NCBI GenBank assembly: GCA_027943245.1
Contig: JANDJZ010000070.1
Coordinates: forward strand, 1 to 64,000
Source of the DNA: Acanthamoeba sp. SK_2022b
Lineage: Eukaryota > Discosea > Longamoebia > Acanthamoebidae
Length of the DNA: 64,000 nt
Direction of reading: 5' to 3'
Shown: one piece after another, positions 35,623 through 47,305 of the stretch
Layout of the letters: each line of letters starts with the position of its first letter
Numbering within the stretch: position 1 is the first letter of the stretch
Translations under genes and position numbers: made by a program
Notes under the pieces: model-generated
The model's input: the letters and a program-made list of their open reading frames with translations, nothing else
The model's database searches: none
What the model was told of the DNA's origin: nothing

Positions 35623-37697
35623 ATGCCACCGAAGAGGAAAGCTTCTACCCGCGCCAGCGCGCGCATATCAAAGGACGCGCGTCGTAGCAGGAGGGCCGCC
35701 GAGTCCGAAGAAGAAAGCGAAGAAATCAGCGAGGAGGAAGAAGAGGTGAAGCCGACGCGCCGTCTCGCAAAGAGAAAGGCGGCCCCCAAGAAGAAGCAAG
35801 CGTCCTCGAGCGAGGAGGAAGAAGAAGACGAAGAAAAACCGGCCAAGCGTCCACGAAGCAGTAAGGCCAAGGAGCCCTCCGCTAGCGAAGACGAAGAAGA
35901 TGAAGAAAAGGAAGAGGACGAGGACGAGGACGAGGACGAGGATGCCAAGCCGGCAAAGAAAGTTTCTACACTCGCGTGGAAGACCGTAGGCACGATGTTG
36001 GTGCTCGACGGCCCCGACAATGTGCCCTCCGCCAAAATCGCTTCCTTTGACATGGTACCCGATTTGTTGCCAATTGCACGTTCGCACAGACAGAGAGCAG
36101 TGTGTCGTACTAACCATCTGTGGACGCAACAGGATGACACTCTCATCAACCCCAAGTCGGGCCGTGCCTTCCCCACTGGTGCCGCGCCCCCACGTGTGGT
36201 GCCCACCAAGCTTGGATCTGACGTGGATTTTATGGGTTGTAAACCTCAGGACGAACGGACTGGAAGTGGTGGAACAGCAAGGTGCCGGCAAAGCTAAAGG
36301 AGTTGCACAAGGAAGGATACAAGCTGGTGATCTTCACCAACCAGGCGGGCATTACCAAGGGCAAGTCGCAGGCAAAGGACATCAAGGGCAAGATCCTCGA
36401 CATCATCGCCGAGCTGGGCGTTCCCATGCAGGCCTTCGTCGCCACCACCGAGGACAAGTGGCGCAAGCCCTCCACCGCCATGTGGCACTACTTCACCAAG
36501 CACCATAACGGCGGAGTCGAAGTCGACATGAAGCAGTCGTTCTACTGCGGCGACGCTGCTGGTATGCTCTTGTCAACGTTTTGCCCCGATGTGGGAAGCA
36601 CGCTTGCCTCACCTATCTGCTGTGCGTAATGCACATGTATTGCTTGACATAGGCCGCGCCAAGGCGTGGGACGGCAACGCCAAGACCAAGAAGGATCACT
36701 CGTGCTCGGACAGGAAGTTTGCCCGTAACCTGGACCTCCCCTTCCAGATCCCCGAGATGCTCTTCCTGGGACAGGACGACGTCGAGTTCGAATGGCGTTC
36801 CATCGACCCCGCTACCATCCCCAAGGGTCGGGAGAGCCTCCCCCCGCTCCACTGTTTGCACATGTGTCATCACCAAATTGCGCGAAACTCACCCACGCGT
36901 CCACTTCTTGACAGGCGGCAAGGCGTTCGAGGGCGAGGTCACGTCGGACTCGCAGGAGATGATTATCTGCGTGGGTTTCCCTGCCGTACGACCACCTCCC
37001 CCCCACTGAGCTCCAATCACCTGGCTTGGCATTGGAAGGTTGAGAGCAAACATCACCTTCTCTGCACAGTCGGGTAAATCCACGTTCACGAAGCGTCATC
37101 TGGTGCCGAAGGGCTACGTGCACGTTAACCAAGACACCATGCACAGCAAGGCCGGCTGCCTCAAGGCCGCACGCGCCGCCCTCGAAGAGGGCAAGAGGTG
37201 CGTGGACCTTTAGAGCCCGATGCTGCCGCAACCGCCTCACCTCCGCCCCGCTCACTCTTGTCGCCCCTCCCAACAGTGTGGTGATCGACAATACCAATCC
37301 TTCGGCCTCAGTGCGTGCTGAGTACATCGCGATCGCTCAAGACCACGAGATCCCAGTGCGCTGCTTCTTCTTTCAAACACCGCTGGAGCTGGCCTGTCAC
37401 ATGAACACCTACAGGGAGAACGTCTTCGGAGTGAAGCATGTGCCTGGCGTGGGCTACAACATGTACGGCCATTTTTGTGGCGTGCAGGAGGTCATTAGAG
37501 AGAAGAGAGCGGAGTGGAGGTGGGCTTGCGTGTTACGTAACTACTCTCTCACGCTGATCTCTACTCCTCGGTGCAGGTACAAGAAGAACTTCAAGGCGCC
37601 CCAAAAGTCCGAGGGATTTGCTGAGATCAAAGAGATCAAGTTCGTGCCGCACTTCGATGACCCCGAGAAGGAGAAGCTCTTCTACCACTACACATGA
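35623..37697 (+). CDS. PNKP: Polynucleotide kinase 3'-phosphatase
   Basis: DNA end-processing enzyme of strand-break repair in the nucleus: it removes 3'-phosphates and phosphorylates 5'-hydroxyls. An acidic/basic low-complexity N-terminus with KRKAAPKKKQ and KPAKRPR (nuclear localisation candidates) replaces the FHA domain of the animal enzyme. The HAD phosphatase domain reads IASFDMDDTLINPKSGRAF (split by an intron after FDM), then YKLVIFTNQAGITKGK, then DKWRKPSTAMW and QSFYCGDAAGRAKAW. The kinase domain has IICVGFPASGKSTFTKRHL (P-loop), YVHVNQDTM and VVIDNTNPSASVRAEY, then FKAPQKSEGFAEIKEI. The usual DxDGT motif reads DMDDT here. The GFPASGKST loop is broken by an intron that joins exactly at GFPA/SGKS. 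Together these cover both catalytic domains. Confidence 0.95.
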
Positions 37698-37948
37698 GGC
37701 AGAGCGCCTGCTAACCGACCAATATTTCCGTCCGAGGTGAGCACTGCGCCCCTTGTGCGTACGGTGCTCTCCGCAACACATCATGCGCAGCCTTAGCCAC
37801 ACCACCATATTCTTTACTCAACTACTCAACACCCAACATCTTTCGTGTCCACCGCAAAGGGCAGCACACGTTTTTCCCTATTGCAGCGCCATCCCGCGCT
37901 ATCATCCAGCAACGGGGTCTCGGGTAGTTTTTATTACCGCTTGTTTGG

Positions 37949-39986
37949 TCAGTTGCGGGCGGAGAAGGCTTTGATCTCGTCCATGAACTGGTGGCACACC
38001 TCCAGAGCGAGGGCGGTAGTGGCGGCTTCGCCGATTACCCTAATGATAGGCTCCGTGTTGGACTTCCGGAGGTGCACCCACCGTTTGCCCTTGGCGTCGT
38101 CGATGTCGATGCGCAGGCCGTCGGCATCGTTCAGCGTCGCCTCGGGCTGGCCCTGCCACTGCTGCTTGAAGTGGGCCACCACCGCGTCGGCGTCGATGCC
38201 CTCAATCGGCGCCTTCAGCTTCACGATCTCGTACTGCCGAACACACCACACCACGCGCCAGAGTCAGCTCTGAAAGAAGGGCAAAAGCCTTCACGGAGAC
38301 GACGAACCTGAGGAAGGGTGGCCTTGAGCTGGCTGATGGTGCCGTCGAAGAGGGCGAGGTGCTGCAGGGTGAGGGCAGCGGCGACGGGCGCATCGCGGCC
38401 GATGTGGATGTCGGGAAGCATCACTCCGCCGTTGCCCTCACCGCCGATGACCGACTTCACCTCCTGCATGCGCTTGGCGACATGGATCTCGCCCACAGGA
38501 GTAGAGTAGACCGGACAGCCGTACTTCTCCGCAATGTCGTCATTGGCCCTGAAAACCTCCCCTGGTCAGGCCAACAACGAGCATGGAGAAAACGATGTCA
38601 TGACCCTACCTGGAGGAGGAGAGGTTCTTGCATACGGGTCCCCTCTTCCCGCCGTGGCCCAGCACGAACTGCACCGCGAGCGCCAGAGTGTACTCCTCGC
38701 CAAGCGGCTTGCCTGTGTGAGATCGGGTCGGTAAGTCGTGTCGTGCAACGCAACGCAACGCAACGCAACGCAACGCAACGCAACGCAACGCAACGCAACG
38801 CAACGCAACGCAACGCAACGCAACGCAGCAAGGGGGGGTGGCTCGGAACCAGTTTCGTCGATGAGCACGCATCGATCAACGTCGGGGTCCACGGCGATGC
38901 CCAGATCGGCCTTCTCGGCCTTCACCTTCTCGCAGAGCTCTCCCTGGATGACAACCCGCGCGCAAGCCGGACGAGCGGATAAGTGCACGCACAACAAGGC
39001 CACCGGAGAGCAGACCGCAGAGACAGCAGCAGCACCAGGTGCTCGGGAATCGGCTCTGGCTGGTGGGCAAAGCGGCCGCTCTGCTCGAGGTTGATTCCCA
39101 CCACCTCGCAGCCCAGCTCCTTCAGCAGCTCCATCATGATGGGACCGCCAGCACCTGATGTGATACGTGTCCCACATGAGAAATGCGCGCGCGCACGTAT
39201 ACATAAGTTGAAGGTGTCGGTTACCGTTGACGGAGTCGAGGCAGACCTTGAACTTCTTGGCGCGGATCTGGTCGGCCTTGATGTAGTCGAGGCCGAGGAT
39301 GGCGTCAATGTGGCTACGGTACGCTTGCGGCGCCAGTTCGAGCTTGCCCGTAGCGTTGTAGTCAGGAAACGCAAACTTACGGGCGTCAGCGATGGCGAAC
39401 ATCTCGCTGCACTTCTCGGGCGACAGGAACAGCCCGTCCCGATCCACGAACTTGAGTCCGTTCCAGGGCTCGGGGTTGTGGGAAGAGGTGATGATGACGC
39501 CGCCGTCGGCTTTCGTTAGCTCGGTCAGGTATTGGACCTAGGCACGAGGTGTCACGACGCGGCCATACATGCAGCGCAACTGTAAGCGTGTGGCGTGGCG
39601 AACGAAAGGGGGAGGAGGCGTTACGGTGGGGGTGGGGACGATGCCAACGTCGAGTACGTCATAGCCGTGGGCCATGAGCACGCCGTGCGCGATGCTGGTG
39701 ACCCACGGGCCGCTCACACGCGAGTCGCGGCCGAGCACCACCCGCTTGCCGGCCTGTAGCGTCGCGAAGGCGGCCACGTAGCGCTCCACGACCTCTGGCA
39801 CGAGAGACTCGCCCGCTATGCCCCTCACACCCGATATGGTAACCTGCTCAGCATCAAGCGTGAGAACAAAGCATGGGTAGTGAGTCAACAAAAAATCAAC
39901 AAACGAGATCTAAGCGTAGATCCACAACTCAGTTTTGAACTGAGCGTTCTTGAGCATGGTCCAAGTTCGCTTACCATCAAAGCCAT
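37949..39986 (-). CDS. Phosphoglucosamine mutase, bacterial (GlmM/ManB) type
   Basis: Alpha-D-phosphohexomutase that probably makes glucosamine-1-phosphate from glucosamine-6-phosphate. The first exon is tiny: the start at 39986 gives MALM, then a GTAAGC donor, then VTISGVRGIAGESLVPEVV. Further motifs are RVVLGRDSRVSGPW, the phosphoserine loop ITSSHNPEPWNGLKFV, the FAHQPEPIPEHL segment, the metal loop LGIAVDPDVDRCVL, the sugar loop VIGGEGNGGVMLPDIHIGRD, and the phosphate loop WVHLRKSNTEPIIRVIGEA. These match bacterial, particularly Bacteroidetes-like, enzymes as I recall them, not the eukaryotic AGM1/PGM3 type. Several spliceosomal introns, one holding a (CAACG)16 repeat, show it is established in the eukaryotic genome. 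A phosphomannomutase specificity is the main alternative. Confidence 0.88.
38746..38825 (-). repeat. (CAACG)16 minisatellite in mutase intron
   Basis: Sixteen perfect pentanucleotide copies lie within the intron between the exons encoding CVLIDETG and GKPLGEEY. They read CGTTG on the coding strand of the gene. Frames across it encode only Ala-Leu-Arg-Cys-Val repeats and are artefacts. Confidence 0.97.
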
Positions 39987-41000
39987 TGTGCTGGAGAAAT
40001 GTTTCCTGTTGCCCTCCTGAGTCACGGCTACGCGCTTGTCTATTTCCCATCTTTTCCCTCTGCTGGATAGGGAAAAAATGTGTCCCTTATCGTTGCCTCT
40101 GCGGTGGGCCGTTGATCAACATGTTTGGCCTTCTGTTAAGGCACATTGTACCTATCATCTGCTCAGATAGAGATGTTTAGGGGAAATGGTGTGTTGAGGA
40201 GTGGTTTGGTGTTGGAATGCTCAGGTTTTGATAAATACTGATGGCAAGGAGATAAACCACTGAAGGGAGGTTGCAATGCATTGATGTGGTTGGACAGCCA
40301 GGACTTCCAATTGTGGTTTTTGCTTACACACACATCCACACCCACACCCACACCCACATCCACACCCACACCCACACCCACACCCACACCCACACTCATA
40401 CACACACATCAACACCACACCCACACCCACACATCAAACAAGAGGTTGAAAATGACTACCAGCTTTTGACCAAGTAACATTGTAATTTCCAGTTTACAAT
40501 ATCTTTAGGTAGGGTAATTGTGAAAAAAGTGATGTATCATCCATTCAGTCATCTGAATGCCCCATCAAGGATGCCCCCCAGCTGGTTTTGTAAGACCATC
40601 TGGAAATTTAACTTCATTTGCACCTGACTTAATGCTGCACTGTCATGCATGAGCAGGTGCTGTGTGTGCACCTGCCTCATTGCCTGCATCCTTGCTGATG
40701 ACATTGCACAAAGGTTTTGCCAGCACCTCCTTCAGAACACATGCTTGCTTGCCACCATTGTGCCACACATTTTGACCTGCCATCTGATGGTCATGTATGA
40801 GGATGGCGTTCTTGGGGCTTATGCTTGCCATACCATTGCATATATGTACATGAAATGCTCATGCACCTGCTTCACCACAAAAATGCCTGCCATCTGATCA
40901 TGTGTGAGCATGTGATGTTGATGGTCTTGCCTGAGAATACCTTGTTTGTAACTAAATCGGCTTTCTTGTTTTGATATGCTCCAATCCACACAGCCAACCT
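39987..41000. other. Gene-free low-complexity island
   Basis: About 1 kb between the mutase start and the 3' end of the RapGAP gene, less GC-rich than its surroundings. It holds a (CACACC/CACCCA)n tract at about 40325-40437. From about 40500 it has TG-rich sequence in which GCCATCTGATSRTCATGT-like words recur (about 40780 and 40890). Small frames exist (for example 40643-40831 minus) but have no recognisable similarity. It resembles the subtelomeric stretch at 500-1800 in composition. It may be a decayed insertion as well as the mutase promoter. Confidence 0.6.
40325..40437. repeat. (CACACC)n / (CACCCA)n simple repeat
   Basis: An imperfect hexamer run of CACACCCA type, with a CATCCA variant every few units. 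It reads TGTGGG on the opposite strand. It produces spurious Gly-Val and Thr-His repeat frames. Confidence 0.92.
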
Positions 41001-41701
41001 TCACTTCTCCCTGGACCCACACGACTTGGCTCGCTTCTTCCTCTTCCAAAACTTGAGCCCCTCCGCTCCGGGGTCCGCCCCACTGCCCTCTGCGCCCGCT
41101 CCAACCGCGACCTCACGGGGCGACATCAGGTTCGAGCCGTTGCGCGGAGTGCGTGGCGAGTTGGAGCCTGATGTGGGCGTGGACTGCTGCTGCTGTTCGA
41201 TCTTGGAGCGCGATGTGTTGCGCTTGAGGGTGTGAGGCGTGAGATTGCCAGCTCGCGGCGATGGTCCGGGCGAGTGCCGGGGCGACTGCCCCTCGACCCC
41301 TGCCCTCTTGGCCTTGCTGTCGCCGGTCGCCCCGCTGGCGCTGTTGCTGCCCGCCGTTCGGAGCGGGAGGAGGGGCACGGAGGGCTGCTTGCGTGGCATC
41401 GTCTCCCCGCGAGAAAAGGTCGTCGCCGACGCCGACGCCGAGAGGAAAGGCGACGCTGCGGAGGAGGAAGAGGACGACGCCAAGGAGGATACCTGCACTG
41501 GGACGTCTTTCTCGCTCGACGAGAAGAGGACGGGCGGAGCAGAGCCCGTAGGGAGGGTGACATTTTTGCGTCGTTTCTGCGGCGCGATGGTGTTGTTCGC
41601 CTGGCTCCAGCTCGTCGCTCCCGGTACCCCCGACGCTGCCGAGTCGGATTGCGATCTGCAAAGAGCAAAATTTTGTTTGTTACTTGTAATAAAACAAAGC
41701 A

Positions 41702-41732
<31 letters not shown>

Positions 41733-44700
41733 TGGCCTTAGAAACACAACAGAACATCACACGTGTTAACGAACCTGCTGCGCGTCTTCTCGGCGTTGGC
41801 GTCGTTTTCTTCATACTTCTGTAGGTGGTGCACAGCGAGGAGACGCAAATAAGCTCAGGTGCGCTCGAAGCCAAGCGAGCCATCAAACATCGCATCGCAG
41901 ATGGGAGTGGTTTGGGGAAGAGGATGGCTCACCTCGGGCGCGTATTTCTTGATCGTCTCCGAGAGCAGTATGTTCCGGGTGCGCTGGATCGACGCGCCCA
42001 ATTGGTTGCGCTTGTAGGCCGCACGCTCGCTATTTACAACTGCAGACCACATGACGTCGTCAGTCGTTGCCCTGAGCTCCTGTGCGCCCACAGGACGCGG
42101 AACGCACGTTTGGTGAGCAGAAACTCGCGGAAGTCAGCCGGGTCGTAGAACACTGGCGGCTCCGGCAGTGTCGGACCAAAATCGGGGATATTGCTCTTCA
42201 CCGTCACTGCCACCTTGTAGCCGGTCTCCTAGGCAGCCGAGGAGGGAGGAAGGGGCAGCCAGGCTCAGAACAAGACCGCGCGGGCTTGGGAAAAGGGAGG
42301 AAGTTTGGGGGGGGGGTCGTTACAGATGAGGTGGACTGGTTGTCGTTGGACACGAGTTGGACGACGACGAACACGTTGTTGAACTGTGACTGGATGGAAA
42401 TGGGCGAGAAGGGCGTCTTGCCAGACACGAAGACCAGCACCACCACGTCGTTGCCGATGTGCCGCTTGCGGCCGATCTGCTGCTCGTCCTTGGGATTGAA
42501 CGGGATCATCGTGGAAACCTGGCGTAGCCACATGTGAGTCTACAAAACAACGTAAAGCGCGCGAACAAACGCACACCACACACACCACACAAGAAAATGG
42601 AGTGATAGGATACATGGAACATGATATCAAGCCCCTTCCACTGAGTGAACACTGAATGGGTGCCATCGGGCAGGCTCTCTGCAACCGATGCGATCGAAGG
42701 TGAGTAGTCAACGAGATGCTGGGGTGAAGGCAGGGTGGGGGTGATCGGGAGTTCAGTACTTCCGGTGTTGAGGCCGCCCGTGTAGCCTTGCCAGCCTTTC
42801 AGTTCGATCTTCGCACCAAGCAGCTCGAGGAATGCTTCGAATGCTTCGTCGCCTTCCTCTGCACATATACGCAGACAACGCGATCGTCGAATGATGAGCG
42901 CGGAGCCAAAGGGGCTGGGCGAATGGCGTACTGTTGGAAAAGAGTTCGTTTTCGGTAATCTGATTTTCCTTGGCGAAGATGACCCCGAACTTGTGCGCCG
43001 CGACGAGCATCTGCTCTTCCAGCTTCAGGAGCGCTGCCTGACACTCCTCGACCTGCCACGATTCGTAGGTGAGATAGCGAGCGAATGCGTAATGCCACCT
43101 AAACGGATGGAAGTCCCCCATCTTGCAGGTTGGCCGCTTCCGGCAAGGGGTGCGCCAGTGGTACCCTGATCGTGGCGAGGCTGGCATGGCTCAAGGCTGG
43201 GTGGATGGCTTTCTTGAGGGCCGACAGGAGCGCCGCGCTCTTGCCTCTCCGCCTTCGATAGCACTCGGCCGGTATGTGGCCCACAACCGTGCTCTGTTGA
43301 TTGCGACGATGTGAGCTGGTCGCGTGCCTCAACCCGACAGCAGAAGCCAAAGACGCACCTGCTCATAGCGCATGAGGTAGAGGAATGACCCGTCGCGCGG
43401 ATCTCTGGTCTTCAAAATGGAGATGGCGATAGGACCGAGCTCAGGGTCCAACCCCATGTAGTTGGCGTGACCTGCCGGAACAGAAGAAGGCGTTGGTGAG
43501 CCCCCACCCCCCACTCCCCGTTGTTCAAAGAGCAAACAGAGGAGGGGGGGGGGCAAAGCGCTTACGGTAAGGGAAGAAGAGATCCCGGTAGGCAAATGAA
43601 TAGTTGGCCTCCTCTTCCAGCTGGTAGCTCTCCTCGAGAGCATGCTTCGGTTGAGTGCGCGGAGCTGAGGGGAGGGAGGCGGCCTGATCAGCGTTTCGCC
43701 GCACAGCGCGCGCCGATTTTGCCATGAAATACTTACTCGAGTCGAGGCGAGAGCTGCCCTGGATGCGCCATCCTGCGCACGGGAGCACGAGTCCTTGAGC
43801 CAGGCTGCCTGCCGGGGTGAGAGGCGCCTGTCACACATCAGAAAGGCGTCAGTCAGGAGCTTTGCGTGCCCACCACCCCCCAGACACCTGCCGGAAGCGT
43901 GCAGTGTGGTGAGAACGTACTCGTGGAGACTGCTGGCTGTTGCTGCTAGTGGTTGACTCCTTGTCGTGCAGGCTTAGGTCGTCTGTGGCGGCCGCGCTCG
44001 ACGAGATGACGTTGTCGCGCTCGACCACCTTCTCGCGCGAAGCCTTGCGCCACAGCCAGCTGGCCCGATGAGGCTCGTCGACTTCGTCGTCGCGCTTGAT
44101 GCGGTCGCGCGAGATGAACTCTAGGATGGCCTTGCCCTTCTTCTTGATCCCCGACGAGGGCGCCGATGAGGACGAGCTCGACTCGGACGACGAGAACGAC
44201 TCGTCCTCGGTGAGCTCGTCTCTCACGGATTTGCTCGACTCGTAGCCGCTCTCGACCTCTTCCTCCTCGCCGTGCTCCTCGCCGTCGGAGATGTCCGACC
44301 TGGCCTTGGCGCTGCCCTTCTTCCACGCCTCGCGCCACTCCCCTCCGTCCACGTCGCTCCCGCTCCTGCGCACGCTGCTGCTCTTGGCTGCGGGCTCGCT
44401 ACTGCCGCTTCGCCGTCGCTTCTTGAGCTTGGTTATCTCCTTGGAGCCCTTGTGCAGCTTCTTCTTGCCGCTCTTCTTCTCCTTCTTTCTTCGTACCTCC
44501 TGAGCCTCCTGAGAGCCCTCGAGGGAGTCGTCCCGCTCTTTGTCCTTGGCTTCGAATCGTGGACTGCACTCCCGAAGATCCCAGTCAAACGATCGCAATG
44601 TGTGGCCCAAGAGGGAAGGGAGAGAGGGAGAGAGGAAGGAGGGCTGTGGGCGTACGTGGTGACGGGAGTCTCGATGGCCAGCGGGTTGACAAACACGTTG

Positions 44701-46823
44701 ACCGAGTTGCGAGAGGAGGGGGTCGAGTACACGCCCAGGAACTCGCGAATGTCCTGCGTCGACGCCTTCTTGTGAAGACCGCGATTGCGACCGAGCATGG
44801 GGTAGCTACGTGCGATGCCTTTCCCTGTTGCGCGTGAGAGAGCAGAAGTATCGTGTGAGCAGCAATCTTAGGGTCTACGCGCTCACCGCGCGTACCATCG
44901 AGTATAGTGAGCCCCTCGTTGCCCTCGACGAAGAGGATGCCCTTGTCGGCCAGCTCGGAGAACGCTTCTGGCAGCTCTTGAATTTGGTTGTTTGACAAAC
45001 GAAGCTCGGAGAGATTGGCTACACGCAAACACCGCGTCAGTCCATTGGCCTCGCATGTCTCAGAGGAGGGCGAGCGTACGTAGGGCCCGCAAGTTGGCGG
45101 CAGCCTGAGGACCCACCTCGCTGAGCATGTTGTTCGACAGATCCTGATGGCGCAGACAGCCCAGGCATGTGAGCGCTAGTCCAGGGCGAGGAAAAAGGGT
45201 CCAAGGCATCGTACGAGCGCAGTGAGACCGGCGAGCGACGCGATCGGCATCTCCTCGCGGATATAGGTCAATTGATTGTCGGCCAAGGACAGGTAGCGCA
45301 AACGAGGGAAGGCACAGAGCTGACGCGGTATCTCGCCGAGCTTGTTGGACGCCAGGTCGAGCCCCTCCAGGCTCACCATTCCTGTCGAGGGCAACAGTTA
45401 AGCGTTGGTTTTATGCATTCGCTTGGACAGATGATGAATGGAGGCGAGGGCCAGCGCACCTGAGAGGTCTGAGGCAACGTGGTTGGAGGAGATCAGGTTC
45501 TTCCGCGCGGAAAGGAACTGGAGGGCGGTGAGCTTGTTCAGGGACGAAGGCAGCGATACGAATTGGTTGGAATCCAATACGAGGTTCTTGAGTGAGATCA
45601 TCTTTTCCATCAGCGATTCCTCGCCCGTGAGCGATGACAGTTTGTTGAAGGAGAGGTCCAGGGTTTGTAACTACAATCCGAGAGAATGGGGGGAGGGGGA
45701 GAGTAAGCGGCCTGCTTAGCCTTTTGGCACAGGCCCGATTGGCAAGGAAGAGCGTACATTGCTCAGCTCAAACAGAGCCGCTGGCACATGGGTGAGCTTG
45801 TTGTGAGCCAGGCTAAGCACCCGCAGCGTACACAGCCTGAGGGAAAGAGAAGAACAAGACCGGCGTCACACAGGGGAGGAGGCAGAGGAGGCGTCGGAGT
45901 AGCTTACCGAGATATGTCGTCGGGCAGGGTTGTGATGCGGTTGTGTCGGAGGTCGAGCACTTCGATGAACGACGCCGGGCTCACTCGTGTCACCACTCGT
46001 CCGCTCGTGTGTTTCTCTGCACACACCCCTCCCCCACGCGCATGCGGAGGTGAGACCACGCACCCACAGGCATAGCGGTTTTACGGTTCGATGTGAATCC
46101 TCGCAGTACCTTTGCGCAGACGCGCGTCCAACATTGAAGAGGAGGTCACAAGCGCCTCGTCGGGCAAACTGGCCGTACCGGCGTCGGCGGTGACCACGTT
46201 GGCCGGCTGGAGCAGGCCTGCGGGGAAGCAGGGCAGCCGCAGGCGGCGCATGTCAACCCGCGTGATGCCGTTGTCGACGACCATCCGCACCACCCGCCGT
46301 TCCCAGAGCGTGATGAGCGCCTCCTCTTCCTCTTTGTGGTCGACTTCGTCATCCCCATCGTCGTCGCTAGAGAGCTCGCCGAACACCACACGCTCCCGCG
46401 GAGTCACCACCACGCTCGTGTCGTACTTGAAGACCGGGCTAGAGGCATGACGCGGCATTAGCTTGTCCTTCTTCGTGACTGTGCGACAACGCGATGGGTG
46501 AGTGCTCGTGTGCCCACCCCTTCCCCGCGCGTAAACGAGTCACCAGCTTCGTTCTTCTGCAGATCTTCTAACTTCTCTTTCTGTCGCTTTTGTTAAATTT
46601 TTGGTGCGCAAACAGGGAGGAGAAGGGTACAGCTGGTCATCTTCTGGAAGAGCTTGGCGCCGGTGGAGGCTGCCTTGTCGACAGATGCGGAGGAGGCCAG
46701 AGAGATGCTGAGCAGGGAGCTCGAAGGGGGGGCGCCATCTGCAATTGCAGACGAACTTAACCCAGCCCCCACCCAACTCCCCGCCTCATCTTTGCCTCGA
46801 GGCTTGGAGGACGGTAGTTCCAT
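41001..46823 (-). CDS. Leucine-rich-repeat RapGAP protein
   Basis: Predicted GTPase-activating protein for Rap/Rheb-type GTPases. The start at 46823 gives a Ser-rich leader, an exon with [19 protein letters not shown], then LRRs from about 46000 to 44900: [71 protein letters not shown] Ser/Lys-rich linker follows (44580-43930). The RapGAP domain has YLMRYEQ, then [47 protein letters not shown]. Its catalytic segment is [20 protein letters not shown] followed by GNDVVVLVF, whose Asn is the catalytic 'thumb'. The C-terminal tail is Ser/Pro/Thr-rich and basic ([15 protein letters not shown]). Fused LRR plus GAP architecture suits chemotactic or adhesion signalling. There are many introns, several with C-runs. 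Confidence 0.8.
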
Positions 46824-47305
46824 CTTCTTTTCGTGGTATCACTCTTCGTTGGGAAGCTTAGGAAGCCGTTATGAACTTGCGGCACGGCTCACGCTCTTCT
46901 GTCGTTTCAAATCTGAAGAACTGACCATGGTCGCGACCGGCGACCCTATGTGGGTTGCGGTGGGCGTTGCGGTCCTTTGTGTACGCCCGCTAAATTCCCC
47001 TGGCTCTCCCGTCCTACCCGACGTGAGAGGCCCCAGCTCAAGGTGCTGTTAACCGACAACATCGCATTATCCCCATGCTTCCTTACCACCTGATGCCACA
47101 ACTTTAAAGGCCCTGATAGGATCAGGGTGCTCAACCAGGCAAGGGGACCTACCAGAGCAACACGAGCCTTTAAGAAGAAGCTTACTTTTCCTTCCTTTTC
47201 TCTGCCGGTTTCTTTTTTTGCGCTTTATGCGCACGGGCAAACCCCTTGCCCAGCGGGAGCGTCGTTTTGTTGTGTGGCACTACAGAGCAAACACACTTCT
47301 CCGCG
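46824..47305. other. Head-to-head promoter interval (RapGAP / glycosyltransferase)
   Basis: About 480 bp between two divergent starts. Short frames on both strands overlap without recognisable products. No RNA gene seen. It probably holds two promoters. Confidence 0.55.

Noticed and set aside
38746..38825. CRISPR-like array
   Set aside because: Perfect short tandem repeat with no spacers, in a eukaryotic intron.
38566..38872. Ala-Leu-Arg-Cys-Val repeat frames
   Set aside because: Translation of the intronic (CAACG)16 repeat.
39896..39972. Hairpins (CTCAGTT/AACTGAG and GATCTA/TAGATC) in the mutase first intron as a small RNA
   Set aside because: Stems are short and there are no convincing C/D or H/ACA boxes in the right places.
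40325..40437. Interstitial telomere
   Set aside because: The unit is TGTGGG-like, not TTAGGG, and is irregular; no telomere unit is present.
40163..40469. Gly-Val and Thr-His repeat frames over the CACACC tract
   Set aside because: Simple-sequence translation, no start context, no complexity.
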